From: Peribacillus asahii
GTDB lineage: Bacteria > Bacillota > Bacilli > Bacillales > DSM-1321
Direction of reading: 5' to 3'
Length of the DNA: 34,105 nt
NCBI RefSeq assembly: GCF_003570725.1
Contig: NZ_QWVS01000064.1
Coordinates: 1 to 34,105, forward strand
The notes below the pieces were generated by a model. It ran no database searches. It had not been told where the DNA came from and worked only from the letters and a program-made list of their open reading frames with translations. Positions 1 through 7,342 of this stretch are shown in pieces; within the stretch, counting starts at the first letter, position 1, and every line of letters starts with the position of its first letter. The position numbers were made by a program, and so were the translations under genes.

Positions 1-29
1 CCCCTGTGAGAGTAGGACGTCGCCAAGCA
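1..29 (+). rRNA. rrf: 5S rRNA, 3' end only
   Basis: The first bases match the conserved 3' end of Bacillus 5S rRNA (GAGAGTAGGACGTCGCCAAGC). Everything upstream lies outside the window. A U-tailed hairpin follows at once, so this is the end of an rRNA operon or of its 5S unit. Confidence 0.85.
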
Positions 30-35
30 AAACAT

Positions 36-67
36 AAAAAAGATCAGCAAATTTGCTGGTCTTTTTT
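36..67 (+). terminator. rRNA operon terminator
   Basis: A 10-bp stem (AGATCAGCAA, 41-50, with TTGCTGGTCT, 53-62, one G-U pair) is flanked by an A run and followed by six T. It sits 7 nt after the 5S end. Confidence 0.85.
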
Positions 68-147
68 CTATGTGATTAATAATAAATGACTTGTTTTTAG
101 TTCATCGATAAAGAAGAGAGGGACAGAATAAATAAGCATCCTCCCAT

Positions 148-300
148 TTACTTGATGTCTTCCTTCGCAAAACGGATAGTTTTGAGGCATATAGCTTCTT
201 CCGTTTCTATCACGATACTATCTTTTAGTTCTGCTAGACAACTTTCCCGTAGATACACACATCTAAATTTTCTCCTAATCGATTAGGAATGACAATCGAG
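148..300 (-). pseudogene. possible remnant of an unrecognised coding region
   Basis: On the minus strand two stretches look coding: one about 18 residues long (245-300, containing NRLGENLDVCIYGK), and after one frameshift a 29-residue stretch (237-148, beginning LAELKDSIVIETEE) that ends in TAA at 150-148. I do not recognise the family. It may be the far end of the neighbouring monooxygenase pseudogene or a second dead gene. The support is only residue composition, so this is weak. Confidence 0.25.
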
Positions 301-354
301 GACCCGTGGCGAGAAAAATACTATTATTGTATCCTCTTAGAATAACCTGGAATT

Positions 355-1125
355 AGCTCTTTTTTCCACTTATTTGGTCTAGTTTAAGCAGAGGCCTGCC
401 TGATAAGTCAACATTAACTATAGTTGATAAGAGACCACGTCTGCTTCTTTTTCTGTTCTTCCGATAAAAGGGAGGACACCTCGAATAACTTTTCATTCAT
501 CTAATAAATAATCATACTTCCCTATTCTTCCTTTCACATTGACGCAAAAGGCTTGTGCTTTTTCAAATTGTTATCCATGCTGTAAGTGTAAGAGAGCTGC
601 CTCCACTGTCAGCTTTAGGAGAGCCTGCTTGAACAATGACAGGATGGACAAGGTGTATCTTTCCATCAGTAGAAAAACATTTGCCTTCATGAGTTACTGT
701 ATGTATTTTAGAGGTGTCCGCAAACTAGGAAGATTCTTTATTGATGAATAGGGCTTCATCTTCCCAGCTATCCAATAGTTTTTGGACGACATTAACAAAT
801 CTCTCAGCATGATTACAGTGTTTTTCATGAAAGAGATGCTTTAATCAAGACTACAATTCCGTGCTTTTGCTTTGATATTGGACGTGACCATGTCCCAAGC
901 TGCTCGGCCGTTATTTAAATGATCGAGGAAAGCAAACTTACGAGTGGGATGAGAAGGTTCGTTTGTACCGATCAGCTTGGTTATAGAGAAAAAGGTAAAT
1001 GTCTCCGCAAGCGTGTTAACGGTTTACCTTAATGCTTTTGCTGCATAACAATCTGTAGGGAGATTTATGGGGAATTTTCCGTATCCAGCTGTTTGGACTA
1101 ATTGTTTAGTGAAGTGAAAATTTAA
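355..1125 (-). pseudogene. decayed flavin-dependent (NtaA/SnaA/SoxA-type) monooxygenase
   Basis: Reading the minus strand gives clear fragments of the LLM-class, FMNH2-dependent monooxygenase family: ARKFA/LDHL-like text seen here as RKFAFLDHLNNGRAAWDMVTS (about 945-865), then ERFVNVVQKLLDSWEDEALF (about 805-745), FADTSKIHTVTHEG (about 724-683), HPVIVQAGS (about 642-616) and LPFIGRTEKEAD (about 475-436). These follow family order. Stops interrupt the frame at 1026-1024 (TAA), 843-841 (TAA) and 727-725 (TAG), with a frame change near 840 and another after about 605. Intact members are about 440 residues and release sulfite or use related substrates, which fits the sulfur operon next door. It cannot make a functional protein. 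The exact ends are approximate. Confidence 0.8.
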
Positions 1126-1192
1126 AATATTATAAAGCGGCTAATTGTATTTTTAGCGTGTTTAAGAATAGTTGTATATATATTTCTCTTAT

Positions 1193-1253
1193 AAAAAAGA
1201 CCTTTACCATACACATTGAATTGTGTTGTCGTAAAGGCCTCCAGATGACTGGT
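1193..1253 (-). repeat. copy A of a duplicated terminator-like hairpin unit
   Basis: Read on the minus strand: ACCAGTCATCTGG, then AGG, then a stem (CCTTTAC 1237-1231 with GTAAAGG 1207-1201) whose loop holds a nested ACAC/GTGT pair, then a T run (1198-1193). This is intrinsic-terminator geometry for minus-strand transcription; on the plus strand there is no U tail. It lies between copy B and the monooxygenase pseudogene, so it would be the second attenuator in that gene's leader. Confidence 0.65.
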
Positions 1254-1264
1254 TAGCTATATAG

Positions 1265-1357
1265 TTAATGACCGTTGATCAGGGGATAAAAAAAGCCTTT
1301 ACTACATACACCTCGAACAGTGTTGTCAGTAAAGGCCTCCAGATGACTGGTGGGCAT
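1265..1357 (-). CDS. possible 30-residue leader peptide
   Basis: An ATG at 1357 is preceded by AGAGGAG (1368-1362) and opens a 30-codon frame starting MPTSHLEAFTDN and ending LINGH before TAA at 1267-1265. The frame runs straight through hairpin copy B, so translation would disrupt that terminator. A good sigma-A promoter lies about 40 nt upstream. The peptide has one Cys, no hydrophobic segment and no recognised family. It could instead be chance coding over a structured RNA; nothing but the start signals and position supports translation. Confidence 0.4.
   Translation of the reverse strand: MPTSHLEAFTDNTVRGVCSKGFFYPLINGH
1288..1351 (-). repeat. copy B of a duplicated terminator-like hairpin unit
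   Basis: On the minus strand it reads ACCAGTCATCTGGAGGCC, then a perfect 9-bp stem (GCCTTTACT 1336-1328 with AGTAAAGGC 1303-1295) and seven T (1294-1288). The first 22 bases are the same as in copy A; the loop differs but keeps an inner ACAC/GTGT pairing. The leading CCAG-TCAT-CTGG can fold as its own small hairpin. Confidence 0.65.
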
Positions 1358-1398
1358 TTTTCTCCTCTGAAAAAAATAATACCGATTGAATTACTAGT

Positions 1399-1427
1399 AA
1401 TATAACAATTCGTTCGCTGGGAGTCAA
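1399..1427 (-). promoter_or_regulatory. sigma-A promoter for the minus-strand leader
   Basis: The -35 is TTGACT (1427-1422), the spacer is 17 bp and the -10 is TATATT (1404-1399). It would start transcription near 1392, reading through the leader ORF and both hairpin copies toward the pseudogene. Confidence 0.6.
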
Positions 1428-1477
1428 GAGTTTTTTTAATATTATGTATTTTTAACAATTAACCGGTTAAAACCTAG

Positions 1478-1505
1478 TTGACTTATTTGAAATATGTGAT
1501 AATAT
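1478..1505 (+). promoter_or_regulatory. sigma-A promoter of the cysH operon
   Basis: The -35 is TTGACT (1478-1483), the spacer is 16 bp and the extended -10 is TGATAATAT (hexamer 1500-1505). It would give a leader of about 370 nt before cysH. It is divergent from the minus-strand promoter about 75 bp away. Confidence 0.6.
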
Positions 1506-1544
1506 TTGTACATAAATAATTATTTCTTATTTTATATAATATAT

Positions 1545-1643
1545 AACTTATTTAGAAAGATGAAAGAATAGGATACCCGTCCTATGAAGTGAAGCAACCT
1601 GTGTATATAAGGTGTTGATACATTCAGTTTGAAAGATAAGGTT
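1545..1643 (+). promoter_or_regulatory. divergent SAM-I (S-box)-like riboswitch
   Basis: Segments line up in S-box order: a P1 pair (AACTTAT 1545-1551 with ATAAG/GTT about 1636-1643), a junction AGAAAGA, a P2 hairpin ATAGGA/TCCTAT followed by ATGAAG and GCAACC, a P3 pair ACCT/AGGT, GGTGTTGATACATTCAG in place of GGTGCTAATTCC-CAG, and GAAAGATAAGG closing P1. S-boxes regulate the cysH operon in B. subtilis. However, the K-turn bases of P2 and the usual GGGACTGGCCC loop are altered, so ligand binding is uncertain. The 3' P1 strand can alternatively pair with TCTTTC about 25 nt later. Confidence 0.5.
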
Positions 1644-1710
1644 ACGAAACTAGTCTTTCAATCGAAAAGGCTTCTTTAGTTTTCTGAATCAAGTTTATTT
1701 ATGAAAAACA

Positions 1711-1750
1711 TTGAATGATGTGAATTAAACCGAAGAGGAACATCATTCAA
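1711..1750 (+). other. long hairpin in the cysH leader
   Basis: An 11-bp perfect stem (TTGAATGATGT 1711-1721 with ACATCATTCAA 1740-1750) has an 18-nt loop. No U run follows, so it is not an intrinsic terminator; it may be an RNA-stability or antiterminator element. Confidence 0.4.
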
Positions 1751-1788
1751 GTGGATAATTCAATATAAACAATGCTGTCTAGACAACT

Positions 1789-1860
1789 GGAGGTGTTTTA
1801 ACAAGGATATTAGGGATATAGGGAGAATGATGTCTTTTTGTTAAAGCACCTCTTTCGTTT
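1789..1860 (+). terminator. hairpin with large loop directly before cysH (candidate attenuator)
   Basis: AGGTGTTTTAACAA (1791-1804) pairs with TTGTTAAAGCACCT (1838-1851), extendable by two pairs, enclosing a 33-nt loop. The following CTTTCGTTT is a poor U tail. Its position 20-30 nt before the cysH start fits the expression platform of the leader; efficiency as a terminator is doubtful. Confidence 0.45.
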
Positions 1861-1881
1861 AAATAAAAAGGACGTGATCAG

Positions 1882-2583
1882 ATGTTAACATATGAAACTT
1901 GGCAGGAGCCGACTATCGAATTTGAACTTGATGAAACATATAAGGCGGCGTTGAACGTCTTAAAATGGAGCTATGAACAGTATGGAGAAGAGATTGTCTA
2001 TGCTTGTAGTTTCGGAATTGAAGGTATTGTTTTAGTAGATTTAATTTCTAAAGTAAAGCCGAATGCGACGATTGTGTTTCTAGATACAGATGTTCATTTT
2101 AAAGAAACATACGAAACAATTGAACGTGTGAAGGAGAAGTACCCAAGTTTAAATATTGTTATGAAAAAGCCTAAGTTAACGCTAGAGGAACAGGCTTCGG
2201 AATTTGGCGATAAATTATGGGAGAGCAATCCTAATCAGTGTTGTCAAATACGAAAGTTGGTTCCTCTGAATGAAGTGTTATCCGACTCTAAAGCTTGGAT
2301 TTCTGGCCTGCGCCGCGAACAATCTGAAACAAGAAAGCATGTTCAATATATTAATCGCGATGATAGGTTCCAATCGGTGAAAATTTGTCCGCTTATTCAT
2401 TGGACTTGGAAAGATGTATGGCGCTATGTTCATAAGAATGATTTGCCTTACAATCTTCTTCATGATCAAGGATACCCAAGCATAGGTTGTTCCCATTGTA
2501 CTGCACCAGCTTTTAATGCAGATGACCTGCGTTCTGGTAGATGGCAAGGAAAAGGGAAAACAGAATGTGGATTACACGGATAA
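1882..2583 (+). CDS. cysH: phosphoadenylyl-/adenylyl-sulfate reductase
   Basis: CysH reduces activated sulfate (APS/PAPS) to sulfite with thioredoxin, in the cytoplasm. The 233-residue protein has the N-type ATP pyrophosphatase fold motif (CSFGIEG near 42-48, LDTD at 67-70), the conserved [11 protein letters not shown] (141-151), and a C-terminal catalytic ECGLHG with Cys229. The CC pair (120-121) and CxxC (203, 206) are the four [4Fe-4S] ligands typical of the assimilatory APS-reducing type, so APS is a likely substrate. First gene of the sulfate operon, behind a long structured leader. Length and motifs are complete. Confidence 0.95.
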   Translation: MLTYETWQEPTIEFELDETYKAALNVLKWSYEQYGEEIVYACSFGIEGIVLVDLISKVKPNATIVFLDTDVHFKETYETIERVKEKYPSLNIVMKKPKLTLEEQASEFGDKLWESNPNQCCQIRKLVPLNEVLSDSKAWISGLRREQSETRKHVQYINRDDRFQSVKICPLIHWTWKDVWRYVHKNDLPYNLLHDQGYPSIGCSHCTAPAFNADDLRSGRWQGKGKTECGLHG

Positions 2584-2595
2584 AGGATTCGCTAT

Positions 2596-3660
2596 ATGCT
2601 TGAATATGTAGCAATAGCCATTAGTTTATTTTTTGCAATGAATATTGGAGCTAGCGGGGCTGCAGCCTCAATGGGGGTTGCTTACGGGGCAGGTGCAGTC
2701 TCAAAAGCACGCTATGCTTTACTGATTTGTGCGCTTGGCGTTTTTGCAGGAGCCGTATTAGGCGGTGGAGAAGTCGTAAAAACGATTAGCTCCGGGATTG
2801 TTCCGCAAGATATAATCAATGTCAAGATTGTCGTCATTATTTTAGTATCTGCTACAAGCTCATTGTTTTTTGCCAATCTTCTTGGTATTCCTTTATCAAC
2901 GAGTGAAGTAACGGTTGGTGCTGTTGTAGGGGTTGGAATTGCTTACAAAGTACTGTTTGTTAAATCGCTTTTAGTGATTATGATGTTTTGGGTGCTTGTG
3001 CCAATCGTAGCTTTCGGCGCGGCTTGGTTATTTGGTAAATTACTATATATCATTCAGCAAAAAGGCTATTTACAAGATCGCCCTTGGTTAACGATTATTT
3101 TAATTTTTGCTGGTTTCTTCGAAGCTTTCTCGGCTGGTATGAACAATGTGGCTAACGCAGTAGGTCCGCTTGTAGGAGCGGGGATGATCTCTGTGACAAA
3201 AGGAATATGGATTGGCGGGGCGTTTGTAGCCATCGGAGCCATTTTCCTTGGGAAAAGAGTTTTGGAAACAAACGGAAAGAAAATCACGAAATTTTCAAAA
3301 CCAGAGGGGATTTTAATTTCTGGAACAGGTGCAGTTCTAGTTGGTATTAGCTCCATCTTCGGCTTACCTGTCCCACTTACTCAAGTTACTTCCTCAGCTA
3401 TTATTGGTCTTGGGGTGGCGAAAAATGGAAAAGAGCTTTTTCATAAGCATATTGTAAAGAAAATTGTTAGAATTTGGGTTGTTTCCCCTATATTTTCATT
3501 GGCTATTTCTTATTTTTTAGTTAAGCTCTTTTTAGAAAGCGATTTGTATTCCGTTATTATGCTGCTAAGCGTTATGGTAGGTACATTGGTAGCGATTAGC
3601 TTAATGAGAGCAGTGCGAGAAGAAGAGCAAGCGATACATGAAGAAGGCGGAGGAATTTAA
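2596..3660 (+). CDS. cysP: PiT-family sulfate permease
   Basis: A 354-residue, strongly hydrophobic protein with about ten to eleven membrane segments. The duplicated PiT signature is visible ([19 protein letters not shown] near 16-34 and [15 protein letters not shown] near 181-195). The fold is shared with inorganic phosphate transporters, but in Bacillus the copy between cysH and sat imports sulfate, and the same arrangement here supports that role. It starts 12 nt after cysH stops, with AAAGGA as ribosome binding site. Substrate is inferred from context, not from residues. Confidence 0.9.
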   Translation: MLEYVAIAISLFFAMNIGASGAAASMGVAYGAGAVSKARYALLICALGVFAGAVLGGGEVVKTISSGIVPQDIINVKIVVIILVSATSSLFFANLLGIPLSTSEVTVGAVVGVGIAYKVLFVKSLLVIMMFWVLVPIVAFGAAWLFGKLLYIIQQKGYLQDRPWLTIILIFAGFFEAFSAGMNNVANAVGPLVGAGMISVTKGIWIGGAFVAIGAIFLGKRVLETNGKKITKFSKPEGILISGTGAVLVGISSIFGLPVPLTQVTSSAIIGLGVAKNGKELFHKHIVKKIVRIWVVSPIFSLAISYFLVKLFLESDLYSVIMLLSVMVGTLVAISLMRAVREEEQAIHEEGGGI

Positions 3661-3703
3661 CCTTAAAACCGAGTATGATTATATAATTAGGAGGATAAAA
3701 ATT

Positions 3704-4843
3704 ATGAGTTTACAACCACATGGAGGAGTATTAATCCAAGCTTATCATCCAGAAACATCTCTTCAAGGAATTGATAGAGAAATAGAAATCGATGCAATTG
3801 CTTTAAGTGATCTTGAACTGATTGGAATTGGCGGGTACAGCCCAATTGATGGTTTCTTATCGAAAGCAGATTATGAGAGTGTTGTAGAAAATATGCGATT
3901 AGCTTCTGGGACAGTTTGGAGCATTCCAATTACGTTGCCGGTTTCAAAAGAAGTCGAAAGCGAGTTACAAATCGGAGAAACAGCTAAACTTAGCTATCAA
4001 GGTGAAGTATACGGCTTGATTCAAGTAGAAGATATTTATGAGCCGGATAAAGAAAGAGAAGCATTATTAGTGTATGGCACAACAGATTTAGAACATCCAG
4101 GTGTTAAAAAACTACATGAACGTCCTGAATTATATGTTGGCGGTAAAATTACATTAGTGAAAAGACTGGAAAAAACATTTGCGGAATATACATTTGACCC
4201 AATCGAAACTAGAGAAATTTTCAAGAACAAAGGCTGGAAAACAATCGTTGGTTTCCAAACAAGAAATCCGGTCCACAGAGCACATGAGTACATTCAAAAA
4301 GCAGCTTTAGAAACAGTTGATGGTTTATTTTTAAATCCTTTAGTTGGTGAAACAAAATCTGATGATATTTCTGCAGCTATTCGAATGGAAAGCTATGAGG
4401 TGCTTCTATCAAACTATTATCCTGAAAATCGTGTTCAATTAGGTGTATTTCCTGCAGCGATGAGATATGCAGGTCCAAGAGAAGCAATTTTCCATGCACT
4501 TGTTCGTAAAAACTACGGTTGTACTCATTTTATCGTAGGTCGCGATCATGCAGGTGTTGGCGATTACTATGGAACATATGATGCTCAGAAGCTATTTGAT
4601 CAATTCGAGGAAGAAGAGTTAGGCATTAAACCAATGAAGTTCGAACATAGCTTCTATTGCAGTAAATGTGAAGGAATGGCGACAACGAAAACATGTCCGC
4701 ATGATAGCTCAGCGCATATTATTCTATCTGGAACAAAAGTTAGACAAATGCTTCGAAGCGGAGAAGTTCCACCAAGTACATTTAGCCGACCTGAAGTCGT
4801 TGAAGTATTAATTAGAGGACTTAAACAAGAAGTTCTTTCATAA
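3704..4843 (+). CDS. sat: sulfate adenylyltransferase (ATP sulfurylase)
   Basis: Sat forms APS and pyrophosphate from sulfate and ATP. The 379-residue frame has [12 protein letters not shown] (about 185-196, the HxxH nucleotide site), [12 protein letters not shown] (about 283-294) and a CSKCEG...CPH zinc-like cluster near 324-341. I place the start at the ATG at 3704 because AGGAGG lies 8 nt before it; the frame is open back to an ATG at 3638 inside cysP but that one lacks a ribosome binding site. The length agrees with the Bacillus enzyme (about 380 residues). Confidence 0.95.
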   Translation: MSLQPHGGVLIQAYHPETSLQGIDREIEIDAIALSDLELIGIGGYSPIDGFLSKADYESVVENMRLASGTVWSIPITLPVSKEVESELQIGETAKLSYQGEVYGLIQVEDIYEPDKEREALLVYGTTDLEHPGVKKLHERPELYVGGKITLVKRLEKTFAEYTFDPIETREIFKNKGWKTIVGFQTRNPVHRAHEYIQKAALETVDGLFLNPLVGETKSDDISAAIRMESYEVLLSNYYPENRVQLGVFPAAMRYAGPREAIFHALVRKNYGCTHFIVGRDHAGVGDYYGTYDAQKLFDQFEEEELGIKPMKFEHSFYCSKCEGMATTKTCPHDSSAHIILSGTKVRQMLRSGEVPPSTFSRPEVVEVLIRGLKQEVLS

Positions 4844-4891
4844 GGAGTTTGGTTAAACAATCTTTTCAAAAAAATGATTGTTAGCTCATTC

Positions 4892-4926
4892 TAGCTCTGG
4901 TTTTATCAAACCAGAGCTACTTTTCA
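4892..4926 (+). terminator. strong hairpin between sat and cysC (partial terminator)
   Basis: A perfect 12-bp stem (TAGCTCTGGTTT 4892-4903 with AAACCAGAGCTA 4908-4919), 4-nt loop, followed by CTTTT. A smaller hairpin (AACAATC/GATTGTT, about 4856-4882) precedes it. It would lower expression of cysC and the siroheme genes relative to cysH-cysP-sat. Confidence 0.6.
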
Positions 4927-5008
4927 ACATAGCTGAAAGTTTTTGAAATGACGTTTTTATACAAAATAATAATTTTATAACAGGACCGATGAGGAAGGGG
5001 TAATTCAG

Positions 5009-5602
5009 TTGAGTACAAATATCGTTTGGCATGAAGCATCTATTTCTAAGGATGAAAGAAGAAAACAAAATAAGCATCAAAGTTTTATTCTTTGGTTTAC
5101 AGGATTGTCTGCATCTGGGAAATCATCTGTAGCAAATGCGTTCGCAAGAACATTATTTGAACGAGGAAATCAAGCATTTGTGCTAGATGGTGATAACGTT
5201 CGTCATGGCTTAAATAAAGATTTAGGATTTAATGAGGATGATCGTAAAGAAAACATTAGACGAATTGGTGAAGTTTCGAAGTTGTTCGTGGAGAGCGGCC
5301 AAATTGTTTTAACGGCTTTTATTTCGCCATATCGCGCTGATCGTAATCTTGTTCGAGAATTAGTGGAAGAAAATGAGTTTTTAGAAGTGTACATTAAGTG
5401 TTCTGTTGAGGCATGTGAGAAGCGAGATCCAAAAGGGCTTTATAAAAAAGCTCGTAATGAAGAAATTAAAAACTTCACAGGTATTAGTGCACCTTATGAG
5501 GAGCCAGAAAACCCTGAAATTGTATTAGATACAGAACATTACACAATTGACGAATGTGTTGAACAATTAACAAATATTTTGACAGAAAAAGGTTTAATAT
5601 AA
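5009..5602 (+). CDS. cysC: adenylyl-sulfate kinase
   Basis: CysC phosphorylates APS to PAPS. The 197-residue protein has the Walker A motif GLSASGKSS (about 31-39), [15 protein letters not shown] (about 60-74) and the FISPYRADR lid region (about 104-112). The start is TTG at 5009, with GAGGAAGGGG as ribosome binding site. It is separated from sat by 165 nt containing a strong hairpin, but is otherwise in the usual operon order. Confidence 0.93.
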   Translation: MSTNIVWHEASISKDERRKQNKHQSFILWFTGLSASGKSSVANAFARTLFERGNQAFVLDGDNVRHGLNKDLGFNEDDRKENIRRIGEVSKLFVESGQIVLTAFISPYRADRNLVRELVEENEFLEVYIKCSVEACEKRDPKGLYKKARNEEIKNFTGISAPYEEPENPEIVLDTEHYTIDECVEQLTNILTEKGLI

Positions 5603-5668
5603 AAAGAGTGCTCTTTTTGGGACATCGGTAAAAAGAAATCATCATCAATGAATAAGGGGAACACAAAC

Positions 5669-6445
5669 ATGGCGAAAGTATATTTAGTAGGTGCAGGGCC
5701 TGGTGATCCAGAATTGATTACGTTAAAAGCAATCAAATGTATACAGCAGGCGGATGTTATTTTATACGATCGCCTTGTCAATAAAGAACTGCTTTCTTAT
5801 GCAAAAACAGGCGCAGAACTAATTTATTGCGGCAAGCAGCCAGACCATCACGCAATGACACAAGAAACGATTCATCATTTTTTAATTCGTTATGCGAAGA
5901 GCGGAAAGATTGTAACGAGATTAAAAGGTGGCGATCCTTTCGTCTTTGGCCGAGGTGGAGAAGAGGCAGAAGCGCTTGTAAAGGAAAATATTCCATTTGA
6001 AATTGTCCCGGGAATCACTTCTGGTATCGCTGCTTCTGCTTATGCCGGTATTCCTGTTACGCATAGGGATGTCAGTTCAAGTGTAGCCTTTGTTACGGGG
6101 CATCATAAAAATGATAGACAAGAAAGTGAAAAGTGGGAAAGTTTAGCTAAGGGAATTGATACGTTAGCGATTTATATGGGAGTAAGCAATCTTCCTTATA
6201 TTCGAGAACAGCTTTTGAAATATGGAAAGAGTGAAGATACCCCAATTGCTCTTGTTCATTGGGGAACAACAGATATTCAAAAAACGGTGACGGGAACGCT
6301 TGCGACTATTGTAGATATTGTCCGTGAAGAACAAATCGAAAATCCGAGCATGATTATTATCGGTGAAGTCGTACGCTATAGAGAGAAACTAAAGTGGTTC
6401 AAGGAGAATATCCAAACTTTATCACCAATCAGCGAGGCGTTGTAA
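5669..6445 (+). CDS. sumT: uroporphyrinogen-III C-methyltransferase (SUMT)
   Basis: SUMT methylates uroporphyrinogen III twice with SAM to give precorrin-2, the entry to siroheme. The N-terminal VGAGPGDPELITLKA and RLKGGDPFVFGRGGEE are textbook family motifs; length is 258 residues. I choose the ATG at 5669 because AAGGGGAA lies in front of it; an ATG seven codons earlier has no ribosome binding site. It corresponds to B. subtilis ylnD and its stop abuts the next start codon, so the two are co-translated. Confidence 0.92.
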   Translation: MAKVYLVGAGPGDPELITLKAIKCIQQADVILYDRLVNKELLSYAKTGAELIYCGKQPDHHAMTQETIHHFLIRYAKSGKIVTRLKGGDPFVFGRGGEEAEALVKENIPFEIVPGITSGIAASAYAGIPVTHRDVSSSVAFVTGHHKNDRQESEKWESLAKGIDTLAIYMGVSNLPYIREQLLKYGKSEDTPIALVHWGTTDIQKTVTGTLATIVDIVREEQIENPSMIIIGEVVRYREKLKWFKENIQTLSPISEAL

Positions 6446-7228
6446 ATGAAACAGGCAGTGCTATATATATGTCACGGAAGCAGGGTCAAAAAAGCTTGTG
6501 AGGAAGCGGTTGCCTTTCTCTCCCGTTGTCAGAAACATGTGGAGGCAGAGATTCAAGAAGTGTGTTTTCTTGAGCTTGCCTCTCCTTCTATTGAAGAAGG
6601 ATTTTCATCTTGTGTCCAACAGGGGGCCACACATATAGCTGTCGTACCTCTTTTACTGCTGACAGCTGTACATGCAAAATATGATATTCCACTTGAGTTA
6701 GAAAAGGTATCTCAGCAGCATCCGGGGGTTCAAGTGACGTATGGTAAACCGATTGGTGTGCATGAGAAAATGGCGGAAAGTGTAGTGGAAAGAGTGTTGG
6801 AACAAAATGAGGGGTATCCGGACTCTTCTATGATTGTGTTAATTGGAAGAGGAAGTTCAGATCCGGATGTTGTGAAGGATTTAGAATCCATTGGAGAGTT
6901 GGTCAAGAAGCGCTCTCGTATAGAGGATGTTAGAATATGTTATTTGGTAGCAGCAGAACCGAAGTTTGAAGATATGCTTGCCGAACTGACGCTGTTGAAA
7001 AATCGGCCTATTTTTCTCATACCTTACTTATTATTTACTGGAGTGCTCATGAAAAAAATTGAAAGTCAAGTACAACTTGCACAAGAAGAGAATAATAATA
7101 TTAGGTTATGCCGCTACTTAGGATATGATTTGAAAGTAGAGGAAGTATTCATAGAACGGGTGCTAGAAGCGATGAGAAATACAGATTTAAGCTATACGTT
7201 TAATGGACAGTATAAGGCGATTGAATAG
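6446..7228 (+). CDS. sirB: sirohydrochlorin ferrochelatase
   Basis: SirB (ylnE/CbiX-type) inserts iron into sirohydrochlorin, the last step of siroheme synthesis. In the 260-residue protein His10 (ICHGSR) and His76 (AVHAKYDIP) sit where the metal-binding pair of the Bacillus enzyme lies, and there is the expected second, degenerate half-domain. The ATG directly follows the sumT stop codon. The next gene is not the precorrin-2 dehydrogenase that follows in B. subtilis. Confidence 0.9.
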   Translation: MKQAVLYICHGSRVKKACEEAVAFLSRCQKHVEAEIQEVCFLELASPSIEEGFSSCVQQGATHIAVVPLLLLTAVHAKYDIPLELEKVSQQHPGVQVTYGKPIGVHEKMAESVVERVLEQNEGYPDSSMIVLIGRGSSDPDVVKDLESIGELVKKRSRIEDVRICYLVAAEPKFEDMLAELTLLKNRPIFLIPYLLFTGVLMKKIESQVQLAQEENNNIRLCRYLGYDLKVEEVFIERVLEAMRNTDLSYTFNGQYKAIE

Positions 7229-7263
7229 TTGGAGTGTGTCTTTCCTTGGAAGGATACACTTCA
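7229..7263. other. imperfect hairpin after the sulfate operon
   Basis: GAGTGTGTCTTTCC can fold with GGAAGGATACACTTC, with one bulge and G-U pairs. On the plus strand it is followed by A residues rather than T, so it is not a normal intrinsic terminator; it may protect the operon 3' end. Confidence 0.4.
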
Positions 7264-7342
7264 AAAAAACGGTATTTTCGCCTTCTGGAAAAATGTATGT
7301 TAAAATAATGCTAATTCTGTATTTGCCATTGGGGGATTAGCG

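Noticed and set aside
539..751. 70-codon plus-strand frame in the first kilobase
   Set aside because: It is antisense to the monooxygenase pseudogene, starts with TTG without a ribosome binding site and has the odd composition of antisense translation.
1193..1351. Hairpin repeats as a small CRISPR array
   Set aside because: Only two copies, with diverged inner parts, stem-loop plus T-run structure and a spacing unlike CRISPR; no cas genes.
1760..1860. T-box leader before cysH
   Set aside because: There is no T-box core sequence (AGGGTGGNACCGCG) and no specifier-loop architecture that I can find.
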